Source: Verrucomicrobiota bacterium (GTDB lineage Bacteria > Verrucomicrobiota > Verrucomicrobiia > Opitutales > Opitutaceae). Taken from it: DNA of 64,000 nt. Position numbers and translations under genes: made by a program. The notes under the pieces were generated by a model. That model made no database searches. It saw only the letters and a program-made list of their open reading frames with translations, and was not told where the DNA came from. Where the stretch lies: positions 1 to 64,000 of the forward strand of contig CAUJJL010000094.1 in the NCBI GenBank assembly GCA_963205455.1, in the 5' to 3' direction. Of this stretch, positions 26,653-35,587 are shown piece by piece (position 1 is the stretch's first letter; the number at the start of each line of letters is the position of its first letter).

Positions 26653-27918
26653 TCAGCCCGCCTTCCGCAGCAGATGACAGACATTGCTGCCACCAAACCC
26701 GCTGCTGTTGTTCAGAACAAGCGAGGGGGCTTCATTGAGCGACCTGAGCGGCAGGTCGAGCCCTTCACAGATGGGATCGATCTGTTCGAGGTGCGCGCAC
26801 CCGGGAATGAAGCCCTCGTCGAGCGCGAGCACGCAGAATGCCGCCTCCATCGCTCCGGCCAGGGATAGTCCGTGACCCGTGAGCGCCTTTGTGCTCGAAA
26901 CCTTCGGCCTGGCATTGTTCCGGGTGAACACGGCATTCAACGCAAGCGCCTCCGAGCGATCACCCGCCGGCGTCGAAGTGGCATGGGCATTGACGTAATC
27001 GACGTCGCCAGGCTCCACACCGCCATCAGCCAGGGTGCGCCGCATGGCTTCGCGCAGGCCAGCGCCTTCAGGATGCGAGGCGGCGACACTGTGTCCGTCT
27101 CCCGCCTGTCCCCAACCCACAAGTTCCGCCTGAATGCGGGCACCCCGCTCGCGTGCGAGTCCTGCCTCTTCCACAACAAGAGCCACCGCACCTCCCGTTC
27201 CGACAAAGCCGTCACGACGACGGTCAAACGGACGCGATGCCGAACCTGGATCAGAATTTATCGACAAGGCGCGCAGGCTGGCGAAGGAAAGGATACTCTC
27301 ATCCGTCATGTCCTCCGCGCCGACGACAAGCATGCGTTTCTGCCGACCAAGGCGGATTTCATCCATCGCATAGCCGAGCGCATGGCTCGAGGAGGCACAG
27401 GCGGAAACAAATCCGCAGACCGCACCCGAGATCTTGTAGAATGCGGCGAGATTGAAATTCAGCGTGCCTGCGATCGACGAGATGATGCCCATCGGATTGC
27501 CCCGCTGGCCGCGCGTGGCATGCATGTCCTGCACAAAGTGAGAGAGAAGGTAGGGTGACCCGGCCGAGGCACAGAAAAGTCCGGTGTCGCCTCCCGCAAG
27601 ATCCGCGGCCTTCAGTCCGGCTTCCTGCAACGCTTGCTGCATTGCACACATCGCATAGACACCATGAGGTGGAAGTCCGCGAAGCAGTTCCCGATCGACC
27701 GAAAATTGAGCTGGCCAGCTCCAATCGCGCCAACTGGGACTGGGGAAAGAAAAGCCTTTCAGCGTGCCAGCGACCTTTACGGGCAGGTCCGGATTGTTCA
27801 GGAACTGGTGAGGCTCAAACCCATGACGGAGCTCCCTCAGGCTGCTTACCACTGTGCTGCGATCGTGACCAATGCTGGTGACAAAGCCGAGGCCGGTGAT
27901 GACTGGAAGACGCACCAT
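26653..27918 (-). CDS. Beta-ketoacyl-ACP synthase (KAS II-like)
   Basis: This is a condensing enzyme of 421 residues from ATG 27918 (MVRLPVITGLGFVTSIG). The frame is open further upstream, but that part is not thiolase-like and would overlap the neighbour. The full catalytic triad is present: C174 in VSACASSSHA, H312 in VNAHATSTPAGD and H349 in KALTGHGLSLAGAMEA. It is therefore an active KAS I/II-type enzyme and not a chain-length factor. Its place between two ACP genes, with an acyltransferase and a methyltransferase, indicates a specialised lipid or polyene pathway, not housekeeping FabF. Confidence 0.9.
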   Translation of the reverse strand: MVRLPVITGLGFVTSIGHDRSTVVSSLRELRHGFEPHQFLNNPDLPVKVAGTLKGFSFPSPSWRDWSWPAQFSVDRELLRGLPPHGVYAMCAMQQALQEAGLKAADLAGGDTGLFCASAGSPYLLSHFVQDMHATRGQRGNPMGIISSIAGTLNFNLAAFYKISGAVCGFVSACASSSHALGYAMDEIRLGRQKRMLVVGAEDMTDESILSFASLRALSINSDPGSASRPFDRRRDGFVGTGGAVALVVEEAGLARERGARIQAELVGWGQAGDGHSVAASHPEGAGLREAMRRTLADGGVEPGDVDYVNAHATSTPAGDRSEALALNAVFTRNNARPKVSSTKALTGHGLSLAGAMEAAFCVLALDEGFIPGCAHLEQIDPICEGLDLPLRSLNEAPSLVLNNSSGFGGSNVCHLLRKAG

Positions 27919-27964
27919 GCGGGAGACAGGAGAAGTTGAGAACTGAGAAATTGCAGGAGCCGCA

Positions 27965-28354
27965 TCAGGCCACCGGCGCCGGAGAAACCTTCTTCCGGAT
28001 AAATCCTCGCAAGTCCTCGAGGGTGCGCACCTGCATGAGCTCTTCGTTCCCGATGCTGATGTTGAGAAGCTCCTCAGAAAAAAACACCACTTCCGTGATG
28101 GCCAGGGAATCAAACCCCAGATCCTCTATCAATCGGGTGGAACCAGGAAAGGTCGACAGCGGCACCTCGGTCTTTTTCGGGATGAAGTCGTCGAGTATGG
28201 CGAGAATGACAGGATCCAGCGCATCGGGATTTCGTGTCGCCTCAAACGTACGAAAGGCCTCCTGCACCTCCTGCGGGAAATGACGCATCTTGTCGCGGGA
28301 GGAGTTGGTCTTGGCCGGAGCTGGATCGTTTGAAGGTGAAGACGAGGATTCCAT
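27965..28354 (-). CDS. Acyl carrier protein 2, with N-terminal extension
   Basis: This 129-residue carrier protein has its phosphopantetheine serine at S83 in EDLGFDSLAITEVVFF. The first 20-25 residues are a Ser/Pro/Ala-rich extension; an internal ATG (MRHFPQEVQE, residue 23) could be the real start. It is longer than housekeeping AcpP and differs clearly from ACP 1, which suggests two carriers with separate jobs (starter and extender, or chain and transfer). It lies 46 bases before the ketosynthase and 33 bases after the methyltransferase. Confidence 0.85.
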   Translation of the reverse strand: MESSSSPSNDPAPAKTNSSRDKMRHFPQEVQEAFRTFEATRNPDALDPVILAILDDFIPKKTEVPLSTFPGSTRLIEDLGFDSLAITEVVFFSEELLNISIGNEELMQVRTLEDLRGFIRKKVSPAPVA

Positions 28355-28387
28355 TGTCGTGGTTGAAAATTGTGCAACGTCGGGCGA

Positions 28388-29170
28388 TCACGCGTGACGA
28401 GGAGAAGGATCACATCCCTTCGAAGGCGACGGCTTGGTTGCGGTGTATTCGCTGAAGAGTCCCAACTGGGTATACCGATTCACCTCCGACAATCCCACTG
28501 TTGCAAGGGCGGAAAGGACCGCCTCCGGGGGCACACAGGCATCCATTGTTTCCCAATAGTACCGCATCATGTCGCGCGCATCGGCGCTTCGAGTGAACAA
28601 CTGCGTAAGGGTCGGGTAAATGCGGCCAAAGTAGGTCCTGAACATGAAGCGCGGGATTCTGCCACGCGGTTTGGTCACCTCGAGAATGAGCAAACGCCCC
28701 CCGGGCTTCAGGACGCGCTGGTACTCGCGAAAGGTCTCCTCGAGATCCGTGACGTGACGGAGGGCATATCCCATCGTCAGGAAGTCGAAGGAGTTGTCGG
28801 GAAATGGCAACGCCTCCGCGCGACCCACGACAAAGGTCGCATTCAACTTGGTCCTGGCAACCGCGAGCATGCCTTCGCTGGGATCGAGGCAGGTGATGTT
28901 CTCCGCCGTTCCAAGAATCCTGGAAGCGGCAAGCGCAACAAGCCCGGTGCCGCAGGCGACATCCAGCACGCGATCTCCTTTCTTCAGGCCATGCCGCTCC
29001 TGGACCCATTTGCGGTAGGCGCCTCCCGTGCGGAAAAATCCCCAGTCGACAATGCCATCATAGTGACACGCCCCCTTGTCGAAGAGCCGGTTAACATAGT
29101 CCGGTTTATCCGCCAGCGTTTCGTATCGGGCTTTGAGAGGCGGGTGGGGGCGCACCTCGTCTAGATGCAC
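28388..29170 (-). CDS. UbiE/COQ5-type SAM-dependent methyltransferase
   Basis: This is a class I methyltransferase of about 260 residues if GTG 29170 is the start. The frame is open to 29497, but that part overlaps the divergent gene and looks noncoding, so the exact start is uncertain. Motif I is VLDVACGTGLVALAA. Motif II/III regions read EALPFPDNSFDFLTMGYALRH and RVLKPGGRLLILEVTKP, very close to the UbiE pattern. It could methylate a quinone precursor, but its place as first gene of the ACP/ketosynthase cluster argues for a tailoring step on an aromatic or polyene head group. Confidence 0.82.
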   Translation of the reverse strand: MHLDEVRPHPPLKARYETLADKPDYVNRLFDKGACHYDGIVDWGFFRTGGAYRKWVQERHGLKKGDRVLDVACGTGLVALAASRILGTAENITCLDPSEGMLAVARTKLNATFVVGRAEALPFPDNSFDFLTMGYALRHVTDLEETFREYQRVLKPGGRLLILEVTKPRGRIPRFMFRTYFGRIYPTLTQLFTRSADARDMMRYYWETMDACVPPEAVLSALATVGLSEVNRYTQLGLFSEYTATKPSPSKGCDPSPRHA

Positions 29171-29267
29171 GAAAGGGGACGAAGGTGGCCAGCCGAAAGG
29201 TTTCTGCAAATTGCCCGTGGGAAGCCTTCCCTTGACCTGAATGCGGGTTCGCGGTTGCTTACCGCAA

Positions 29268-29792
29268 ATGAAACGGCCGGGCTCCCTCATGGCATGCGTG
29301 ATTGCCGCGGCATCACTCGCCACGGCTGAGACGGCCGCAAAGCGTTCTCCTTTTCTGCCGCCCGAAACCCCGGCTGGTGCGCCTGCTGCGGCAGAACCCA
29401 CTGCTCTCGAGTTTCGCGGCGTGCTCGTCATGGAGGGTCGCGAGCAATTCAACTTTTTTGAACCTGCGAAGCGATTGAGCACCTGGGTAAGGATCAACGA
29501 GCCCGGCGCAGCGGTGATCGTGAAAAGCTACGATGCCCGGGCGGACACCGTGGTCGTGGAGTTTGGCGGCCAGTCGCTCACGCTCGCATTGCAGAAGGTC
29601 AAGATTTCAGCCGCCCCAGTGCCCGTCGCGGTTGCGCCGGCTCCAAACGCGCCGATCGCACCGCCGCCCGTGGTCCTCAATCCCACACCGGCCGATGAAG
29701 CCAAACGCCTCGACGCGATCGCAGCAGAGGTGCGCCGGCGGCGTCTCCTTCGCCAGCAGGCTGGCACCGAGCAGGGCGCGAAGCAGAATTAG
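29268..29792 (+). CDS. Exported protein of unknown function
   Basis: This 174-residue protein (ATG 29268) starts with a signal-like segment, LMACVIAAASLATAETAA. A small beta-rich domain follows, with LEFRGVLVMEGREQFNFFEP and VVEFGGQSLTLAL. Then comes an Ala/Pro-rich linker, and the end is a basic helix, VRRRRLLRQQ. The beta domain faintly resembles the homology-region domain of type II secretion or pilus assembly proteins, but I cannot assign it. It diverges from the methyltransferase and is followed after about 145 bases by the PSCyt1 gene. Confidence 0.6.
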   Translation: MKRPGSLMACVIAAASLATAETAAKRSPFLPPETPAGAPAAAEPTALEFRGVLVMEGREQFNFFEPAKRLSTWVRINEPGAAVIVKSYDARADTVVVEFGGQSLTLALQKVKISAAPVPVAVAPAPNAPIAPPPVVLNPTPADEAKRLDAIAAEVRRRRLLRQQAGTEQGAKQN

Positions 29793-29936
29793 GAAGTGCG
29801 TACCTGCGCGGCCATCGACGTCCGCGAGTCGATGAAAATTCACCGGCGCGCAAAAATTGTCCTGCAAGGTCACGATTTGCCGCTAGACGCTGCACCCGCG
29901 CGGGGCGTTTACTTTCGCCTGGCCTGCCTTCGTGAG

Positions 29937-32468
29937 ATGATGAACGACGCTGTTTCCGCTTTCCAATCCCGCCGCATGGCCTGGTCTCGCGCAGGCATCG
30001 TAACCCTCATGGGCGTCGTTCTCCAGTCAGCCCCTCTGCAGGCAGCGGAGTCGATCGATTACTCCCGGGATATCCGTCCGATTCTCTCGGAGAACTGTTT
30101 TCAATGCCACGGACAGGATCCAGCCAAGCGCGAGGCGAAACTTCGCCTGGACACCTTTGAGGGCCAGCGGAAGGGCGACACCATCGTGCCCGGAAAGCCG
30201 GACGACAGCGAACTGGTCTACCGGGTATTTTCCGACGAGGAGGATGTGCAGATGCCGCCGCGGACGTCCCATCGTTCCCTCAGCTCTGAACAACGAACCC
30301 TCCTGCGCCGCTGGATCGAGGAAGGCGCACCCTTTTCCCCACACTGGGCGTTCACCCGGATAGAGCGTCCCAAGCCCCCCGCGGTGCACGCGCGTGGCTG
30401 GGTCATCAACCCCATCGACCAGTTTGTGCTAGCGAAGCTCGAGCATGAAAAACTCGCGCCCTCACCCGAGGCATCGAGGGAAACGCTCATCCGGCGCGTC
30501 ACCCTTGATCTCATCGGGCTTCCACCGACGCTGGCGGAGATCGACGCATTTCTCCGGGACCGAAAGCCGGGCGCCTACGAACGCGTGGTGGATCGTCTCC
30601 TGGCATCGCCTCGCTACGGCGAGCGCATGGCATTGCCCTGGCTCGATGCGGCGCGCTATGCGGATTCCAATGGCTTCCAGCAGGACGGAGACACCTTCCA
30701 ATGGATCTGGCGCGATTGGGTCGTGAATGCCCTGAACGCGAACGAGCCTTTCGATCAGTTCACCATCGAACAACTCGCCGGCGATCTTCTGCCGAATCCC
30801 ACGGTCGAACAGCGCATTGCCACCGCATTCAACCGCAATCACCTCCTCAACGGGGAAGGCGGCGCCATACCGGAGGAGCAGCGTTTTGTCGCCCTTTTCG
30901 ACCGCGTCGACACGACGTCAACCAACTGGCTCGGCCTCACAATGGCCTGCGCACAGTGCCACGATCACAAGTTCGATCCGATTTCCCAGAAGGACTACTA
31001 CGCGATGATGGCGGCCTTCAATCAGGTGCCGGAGACCGGAATCGTATCCGGTGGCGCCTACAAGGTCCGTGTTGCGAAGCCCATCCTCGACCTTGCAACT
31101 CCCCAGCAGCTCGCGCGCATCGAAGAACTCGAGACACGCCTGAATTCTCCCGAGGTGGAATCAAAAATCAAGGTCTGGATGGCCGAATGGGAGCGGCAGG
31201 TGATCGCTGATCCCAACTTCGAAAACGCTGTCGTCAAAAAAACCATTCCGACACCTCCGGCTGAGCGCACGCAGACGCAGATCGCTCTGTTGCGACGCAG
31301 CTTCATACAGACGAGTCTCAAGAAAATCGATCCGGCACTCGCTGCAGAATTTGAGGAACTGGATGGGCTGAAAAACGATGATCGTCCGCGGGTGATGGTC
31401 ATGGAGGATGGCCCTCATCGGGACACTTTTATTCTCGACCGCGGCAACTATGAATCCCCTCGCGCTAAGGTGGAATTCGCCACGCCGGAATTTCTCCCGC
31501 CCCTGCCACCCGACGCACCGCGCAATCGCCTCGGCCTTGCGCGGTGGCTCGTCAGTCCGGAACAGCCACTCACCGCGCGTGTCATCGTCAATCGCCACTG
31601 GCAGACCTTCTTCGGACTCGGTCTGATCAAGACAAGCGAGGACTTCGGCGTTCAGGGCGAACCGCCCGTGCATCGCGCCTTGCTGGACTGGCTGGCCGCG
31701 GAATATCGCGATGGGGGCTGGAATACGAAGGCGCTGCACCGCCTGATCGTGACCAGCGCCACGTACCGCCAGAGTTCGAAATCGAGCGCTTCCCTGAATG
31801 AACGCGATCCGGAAAACCGCCTCTTCGCCCGGGGCGCGCGTTTCCGACTGCCTGCGATGCTGATCCGCGATCAGGCGCTGGCGGTCAGCGGACTTCTGGT
31901 CAACAAGCTCGGGGGAAAGCCCGTGTATCCCTATCAGCCCGCGGACATCTGGGGCGCTCTCGCCATCACCAAGGAGCGCGACTTCACCTATCCGCAATCG
32001 CACGGCGCTGATCTCTATCGTCGCAGCCTCTACACCTTCTGGCGCCGCACGGTTGCCCCCGCCAATATCTTCAACGCTTCGTCGCGCAATACCTGCACGG
32101 TGCGCACGACTCTCACCAGCACGCCGCTGCACGCGCTTACGACGCTCAACGACCCCACCTTCGTCGAGGCAGCGCGCGTGCTGGCTGCCCACGCCATCAA
32201 AACTGGCGGACGCAGCGCGACCGGCCGCATCCGGCTGGCCTTCCGCACCGTGCTCGGGCGGTATCCCGATTCGACGGAAATCAAGCTGCTTCGTGCCTCT
32301 CTGGAGAAACAGCAGAAGCGTTTCCGTGCCAATGCGTCCGCAGCCCAGGCATTCCTTTCCGCAGGGGAAAGCCCGGTGGACGCGTCGATTGATCCCGCTG
32401 AACACGCGGCCTACGCGGCCCTCTGCCTCGCGATCCTCAACCTCGACGAAGCCCTGACCAAATCATGA
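29937..32468 (+). CDS. PSCyt1/DUF1549/DUF1553 protein (planctomycete-type cytochrome c)
   Basis: This 843-residue exported protein belongs to the family with a planctomycete-type cytochrome C domain followed by DUF1549 and DUF1553. After a signal peptide ending near QAAES, the haem motif is C54-x-x-C57-H58 in NCFQCHG. DUF1549 starts near NPIDQFVLAKLE and includes a second CxxCH, MACAQCHDHKFDP. DUF1553 covers the C-terminal part, with PRNRLGLARWLVSPEQPLTARVIVNR split over its first helix pair. These proteins occur next to DUF1501 proteins in Planctomycetota and Verrucomicrobiota and are thought to take part in degradation of complex substrates; the reaction is not known. The start 29937 or 29940 is chosen to fit the signal peptide. 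Confidence 0.9.
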   Translation: MMNDAVSAFQSRRMAWSRAGIVTLMGVVLQSAPLQAAESIDYSRDIRPILSENCFQCHGQDPAKREAKLRLDTFEGQRKGDTIVPGKPDDSELVYRVFSDEEDVQMPPRTSHRSLSSEQRTLLRRWIEEGAPFSPHWAFTRIERPKPPAVHARGWVINPIDQFVLAKLEHEKLAPSPEASRETLIRRVTLDLIGLPPTLAEIDAFLRDRKPGAYERVVDRLLASPRYGERMALPWLDAARYADSNGFQQDGDTFQWIWRDWVVNALNANEPFDQFTIEQLAGDLLPNPTVEQRIATAFNRNHLLNGEGGAIPEEQRFVALFDRVDTTSTNWLGLTMACAQCHDHKFDPISQKDYYAMMAAFNQVPETGIVSGGAYKVRVAKPILDLATPQQLARIEELETRLNSPEVESKIKVWMAEWERQVIADPNFENAVVKKTIPTPPAERTQTQIALLRRSFIQTSLKKIDPALAAEFEELDGLKNDDRPRVMVMEDGPHRDTFILDRGNYESPRAKVEFATPEFLPPLPPDAPRNRLGLARWLVSPEQPLTARVIVNRHWQTFFGLGLIKTSEDFGVQGEPPVHRALLDWLAAEYRDGGWNTKALHRLIVTSATYRQSSKSSASLNERDPENRLFARGARFRLPAMLIRDQALAVSGLLVNKLGGKPVYPYQPADIWGALAITKERDFTYPQSHGADLYRRSLYTFWRRTVAPANIFNASSRNTCTVRTTLTSTPLHALTTLNDPTFVEAARVLAAHAIKTGGRSATGRIRLAFRTVLGRYPDSTEIKLLRASLEKQQKRFRANASAAQAFLSAGESPVDASIDPAEHAAYAALCLAILNLDEALTKS

Positions 32469-33928
32469 ACCCTCTTTCGGAAAATCACCTTTATCTCACC
32501 CGCCGCCAGTTTTTCGGCCGCACCGCAACCGGCATCGGTACCGCGGCACTCGCTTCGCTGCTGACTCGACCCGGATTCGGGGCAATCACGAATGGCACCG
32601 CCAGGGGCGCCGCGCTTCCAGGTCTTCCCCATTTCGCACCAAAAGCCAGACGCGTCATCCTGCTCTGGCAGGGTGGAGCGCCGTCCCAGGTGGACCTCTT
32701 CGACCACAAACCGCTCCTCGAAAAAATGCGCCTGCAGGAGCTCCCGGAGTCGGTCCGGAGTTCGGCACGGCTGTCCACCATGACATCCGGGCAGAAGAAG
32801 TTTCCCATTCTTCCGTCGATCAAACCGTTCAAACAATACGCGAAATGCGGACGCTGGCTCAGCGAACTTCTTCCGCATACCGGCGCCATTTCCGACGAAC
32901 TCTGCTTCATCCACTCCATGCACACCGAATCCGTGAACCACGCTCCCGGTGTCACGTTCTGCCTGACCGGCTCCCCCATTCCCGGTCGGCCCTCCATGGG
33001 CGCCTGGCTCACCTACGGACTCGGATCCGACGCGGAGGACCTGCCTGCATTTGTCGTGCTGACCTCTGCGGACCAGCAGAAGACGTGCGGTCAGTTGTTC
33101 TACGAGCATTACTGGGGCAGCGGCTTTATTCCGTCGAAATTCCAGGGCGTTCGACTTCGCAGCGAAGGGGAACCCGTCCTGTACCTAAACGACGCGCCGG
33201 GCCTCGATCGCGCACAAAAACGGGCCCTGCTCGACGACATCGCCGCGATGAACGCGCACCAGTTTGAGAAACAGGCCGATCCGGAAATCGAGACGCGCAT
33301 CGCTCAGTACGAAATGGCGTTCAAGATGCAGGCAAGTGTTCCGGGCCTGCTCGATCTGACCAAGGAATCCCCGCACGTGCTCGAGCGCTACGGTCCCGAT
33401 GTTCACCGCGCGGGCAGCTACGCGCGCAACTGCCTACTCGCGCGGCGGCTCGCGGAACGCGGCGTCCGCTTCATCCAGCTCATGCACAGCGGCTGGGACC
33501 AGCACAACAACCTGCCGACCCAGCTCGCCATCCAGTGCCAGGACACCGATCAGCCGTCCGCCGCTCTCGTACGGGATTTGAAGGAGCGCGGTCTGCTGGA
33601 GGACACGCTTGTCATCTTTGCGGGTGAGTTCGGACGCACAGTCTTTGTACAGGGCGACGTGACACGACCCGCCTACGGCCGCGATCACCTGGGCACGGCC
33701 TACACCATCTGGATGGCCGGCGGTGGGGTGAAGCCTGGCATCGCCTACGGCTCAACCGACGATTTCAGCTACCGCGTTGTCAACGATCCGGTCCATGTGC
33801 ACGACTGGCAGGCCACCGTACTGCACCTCCTCGGCATCGACCACGAGCGCCTGACCTATCGCTTCCAAGGCCGACAGTTTCGCCTCACCGACGTTCACGG
33901 CAAGGTCGTCAAGGGCGTCCTCGCCTGA
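32465..33928 (+). CDS. DUF1501 protein with Tat signal
   Basis: This 487-residue protein has the twin-arginine signal TRRQFFGRTATGIGTAA. Its fold belongs to the alkaline-phosphatase/sulfatase-like superfamily as used by DUF1501, with the markers ILLWQGGAPSQVDLFDHK, HSMHTESVNHAPG and IFAGEFGRT. Its start overlaps the stop of the PSCyt1 gene by four bases (ATGA), so the two are co-translated. The pair is a hallmark of Planctomycetota and Verrucomicrobiota. Substrate and reaction are unknown. Confidence 0.92.
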   Translation: MNPLSENHLYLTRRQFFGRTATGIGTAALASLLTRPGFGAITNGTARGAALPGLPHFAPKARRVILLWQGGAPSQVDLFDHKPLLEKMRLQELPESVRSSARLSTMTSGQKKFPILPSIKPFKQYAKCGRWLSELLPHTGAISDELCFIHSMHTESVNHAPGVTFCLTGSPIPGRPSMGAWLTYGLGSDAEDLPAFVVLTSADQQKTCGQLFYEHYWGSGFIPSKFQGVRLRSEGEPVLYLNDAPGLDRAQKRALLDDIAAMNAHQFEKQADPEIETRIAQYEMAFKMQASVPGLLDLTKESPHVLERYGPDVHRAGSYARNCLLARRLAERGVRFIQLMHSGWDQHNNLPTQLAIQCQDTDQPSAALVRDLKERGLLEDTLVIFAGEFGRTVFVQGDVTRPAYGRDHLGTAYTIWMAGGGVKPGIAYGSTDDFSYRVVNDPVHVHDWQATVLHLLGIDHERLTYRFQGRQFRLTDVHGKVVKGVLA

Positions 33929-33987
33929 CACGGAGCCTCGGGCATTTCACCTCGTCGCGCAATCGGTCGGCGCGATCCGGGGATCGG

Positions 33988-35289
33988 TCACTTGACCAAG
34001 ATGCCAGCGATCGACGCGCCGATGAAGCAGCAGAGGCTGCCGCCTATGAGTGCCTTCACGCCCAGCCGGGCCAGTGTCGATCTCTGGTTGGGCGCAAGCG
34101 TGCCGATGCCGCCGATCAGGATGCCGATCGAGGCGATGTTTGCGAATCCGCACAGCGCATAGGTCAGGATCACCTGTGCGCGCACATCGGGAAGGCTGCC
34201 TCCCTGGATGAGTTTGCCGAGCGTGCCGTAGGCATAGAATTCATTGAGGATCGTCTTCTCACCGATGACCTGGCCGGCAGTCGTCAGGGACCCCGGGTCG
34301 ATTCCCATCAGCCAGGCGACGGGCGCAAATACCACGCCCATGATGTACTGCAGCGAAAGTTCCGCGTAGCGTCCCTCCGTGTGACCTGCGATCCATGCAT
34401 TTAGGCCGGACCACCCGCCGACGCCTGATGCCAGAACCGCATTGAACAGCGCGATGAAGGCTGTGAACACCAGCAGCATGGCACCAACATTCACGGCGAG
34501 CTTCACGCCATCCGTCGTGCCGTTGGCCACCGCCTCAAGCGCGTTTGCCCCGATCTTCTCCTTGGGAATCACGAGCGCCTGATCCACCTCGGCTGTCTGC
34601 GGAATCATGATCTTTGCGATATAAAGTGAAGCGGGGGCCGACATGATCGACGCGGTGATCAGGTGCTTGGCGAACAGCAACCGCTGCACGGGATCCTCCC
34701 CGCCGAGCATGCCGATGTAGGCGACCAGCACCGCCCCCGCGATGTTGGCCATGCCTCCGACCATGACCGCGAGCATCTCCGACCGGCTCATCCCCTCAAG
34801 GTAGGGCTTGATCAGTAGCGGTGCCTCCGTCTGTCCCAAAAAGATGTTCGCCGAGGCGCTCAGGCTCTCCGCTCCCGACAGCTTCATGGTCCGCGACATC
34901 ATCCACGCAAACGCGAGCACGATCCGCTGGAGGATCCCGAGATAGAAGAGCAGCGAGGTCAGTGCGGAGAAAAAGACGATCGTCGGAAGGACATTGAAGG
35001 CAAAAAGATAGCCGAAGGATTTTGTGTCGGTGACGAGCGAGCCGAAGAGGAATTGCGACCCGGCGCGATTGAAGTCGAGGATGGCGACAAACAGGTTGCC
35101 CACCGCATCCACGGCGGAGCGCACAAAATCGACCCGGAGCACGAGCACACCGCAGGCGACCTGGAAAAGAAAGCCCGCGCCCACAAGTCTCCAGGGGATT
35201 GCGCGACGGTTTTCACTGCACAGACAAGCGATGCCGATGAACGCAGCGATGCCGAGCAGGCCCCGCCACAAGTGGGAGAATGTCTCCAT
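33988..35289 (-). CDS. Concentrative nucleoside transporter (CNT/NupC family)
   Basis: This inner-membrane nucleoside/cation symporter has 433 residues from ATG 35289. Hydrophobic helices span the whole length. The family core GQTEAPLLIKPYLEGMSRSE and the preceding SASANIFLGQTEAP match CNT proteins, as do MVGGMANIAGAVL and GFANIASIGILIGGIGTLAP at the end. It would import purine or pyrimidine nucleosides, probably with sodium or protons. The longer upstream frame is rejected since the hydrophobic start METFSHLWRGLLG is normal for the family. It converges on the DUF1501 gene. Confidence 0.94.
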   Translation of the reverse strand: METFSHLWRGLLGIAAFIGIACLCSENRRAIPWRLVGAGFLFQVACGVLVLRVDFVRSAVDAVGNLFVAILDFNRAGSQFLFGSLVTDTKSFGYLFAFNVLPTIVFFSALTSLLFYLGILQRIVLAFAWMMSRTMKLSGAESLSASANIFLGQTEAPLLIKPYLEGMSRSEMLAVMVGGMANIAGAVLVAYIGMLGGEDPVQRLLFAKHLITASIMSAPASLYIAKIMIPQTAEVDQALVIPKEKIGANALEAVANGTTDGVKLAVNVGAMLLVFTAFIALFNAVLASGVGGWSGLNAWIAGHTEGRYAELSLQYIMGVVFAPVAWLMGIDPGSLTTAGQVIGEKTILNEFYAYGTLGKLIQGGSLPDVRAQVILTYALCGFANIASIGILIGGIGTLAPNQRSTLARLGVKALIGGSLCCFIGASIAGILVK

Positions 35290-35587
35290 GGGGAAAATAT
35301 GAGGCGAGCTTGGCGAACCCGGCAGTGCCGGCGAGCGAGAACGCACAAATCTCGATTCGCTGTTCGCGAAATCCAAGGTAGGGAATACCCTGAGTGTACC
35401 GCGCCAGGACTCAATTCGGGCAATGCCGCACATCCCATCCGTTAACGTTCGCCGACCATAAGATTTCCATGGCGTTCCATCATGTCATGCCCTGTTGGAA
35501 TCAGGGCGCTGCCCGATTCTCAGGAATTTTGTGCGGCAACCCAACCCCATTGCCATTCGTCACTATTAAAATACTCCAACTTTAATC
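35290..35587. other. Divergent spacer between nucleoside transporter and esterase
   Basis: This 298-base spacer must hold promoters for both genes. The only notable base composition is the AT-rich stretch TATTAAAATAC just before the esterase gene (about 35565-35575). No -35/-10 pair with correct spacing, riboswitch fold or strong repeat was seen. Confidence 0.35.

Noticed and set aside
27919..28113. Upstream extension of the ketosynthase frame
   Set aside because: The added residues are Arg/Ser-rich, overlap the ACP 2 gene and do not resemble a ketosynthase N-terminus.
29171..29497. Upstream extension of the methyltransferase frame
   Set aside because: It overlaps the signal-peptide region of the divergent gene at 29268 and has no methyltransferase features.
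31161..32405. 414-codon minus-strand open frame over the PSCyt1/DUF1553 gene
   Set aside because: Shadow frame; the plus-strand family match and the ATGA coupling are decisive.
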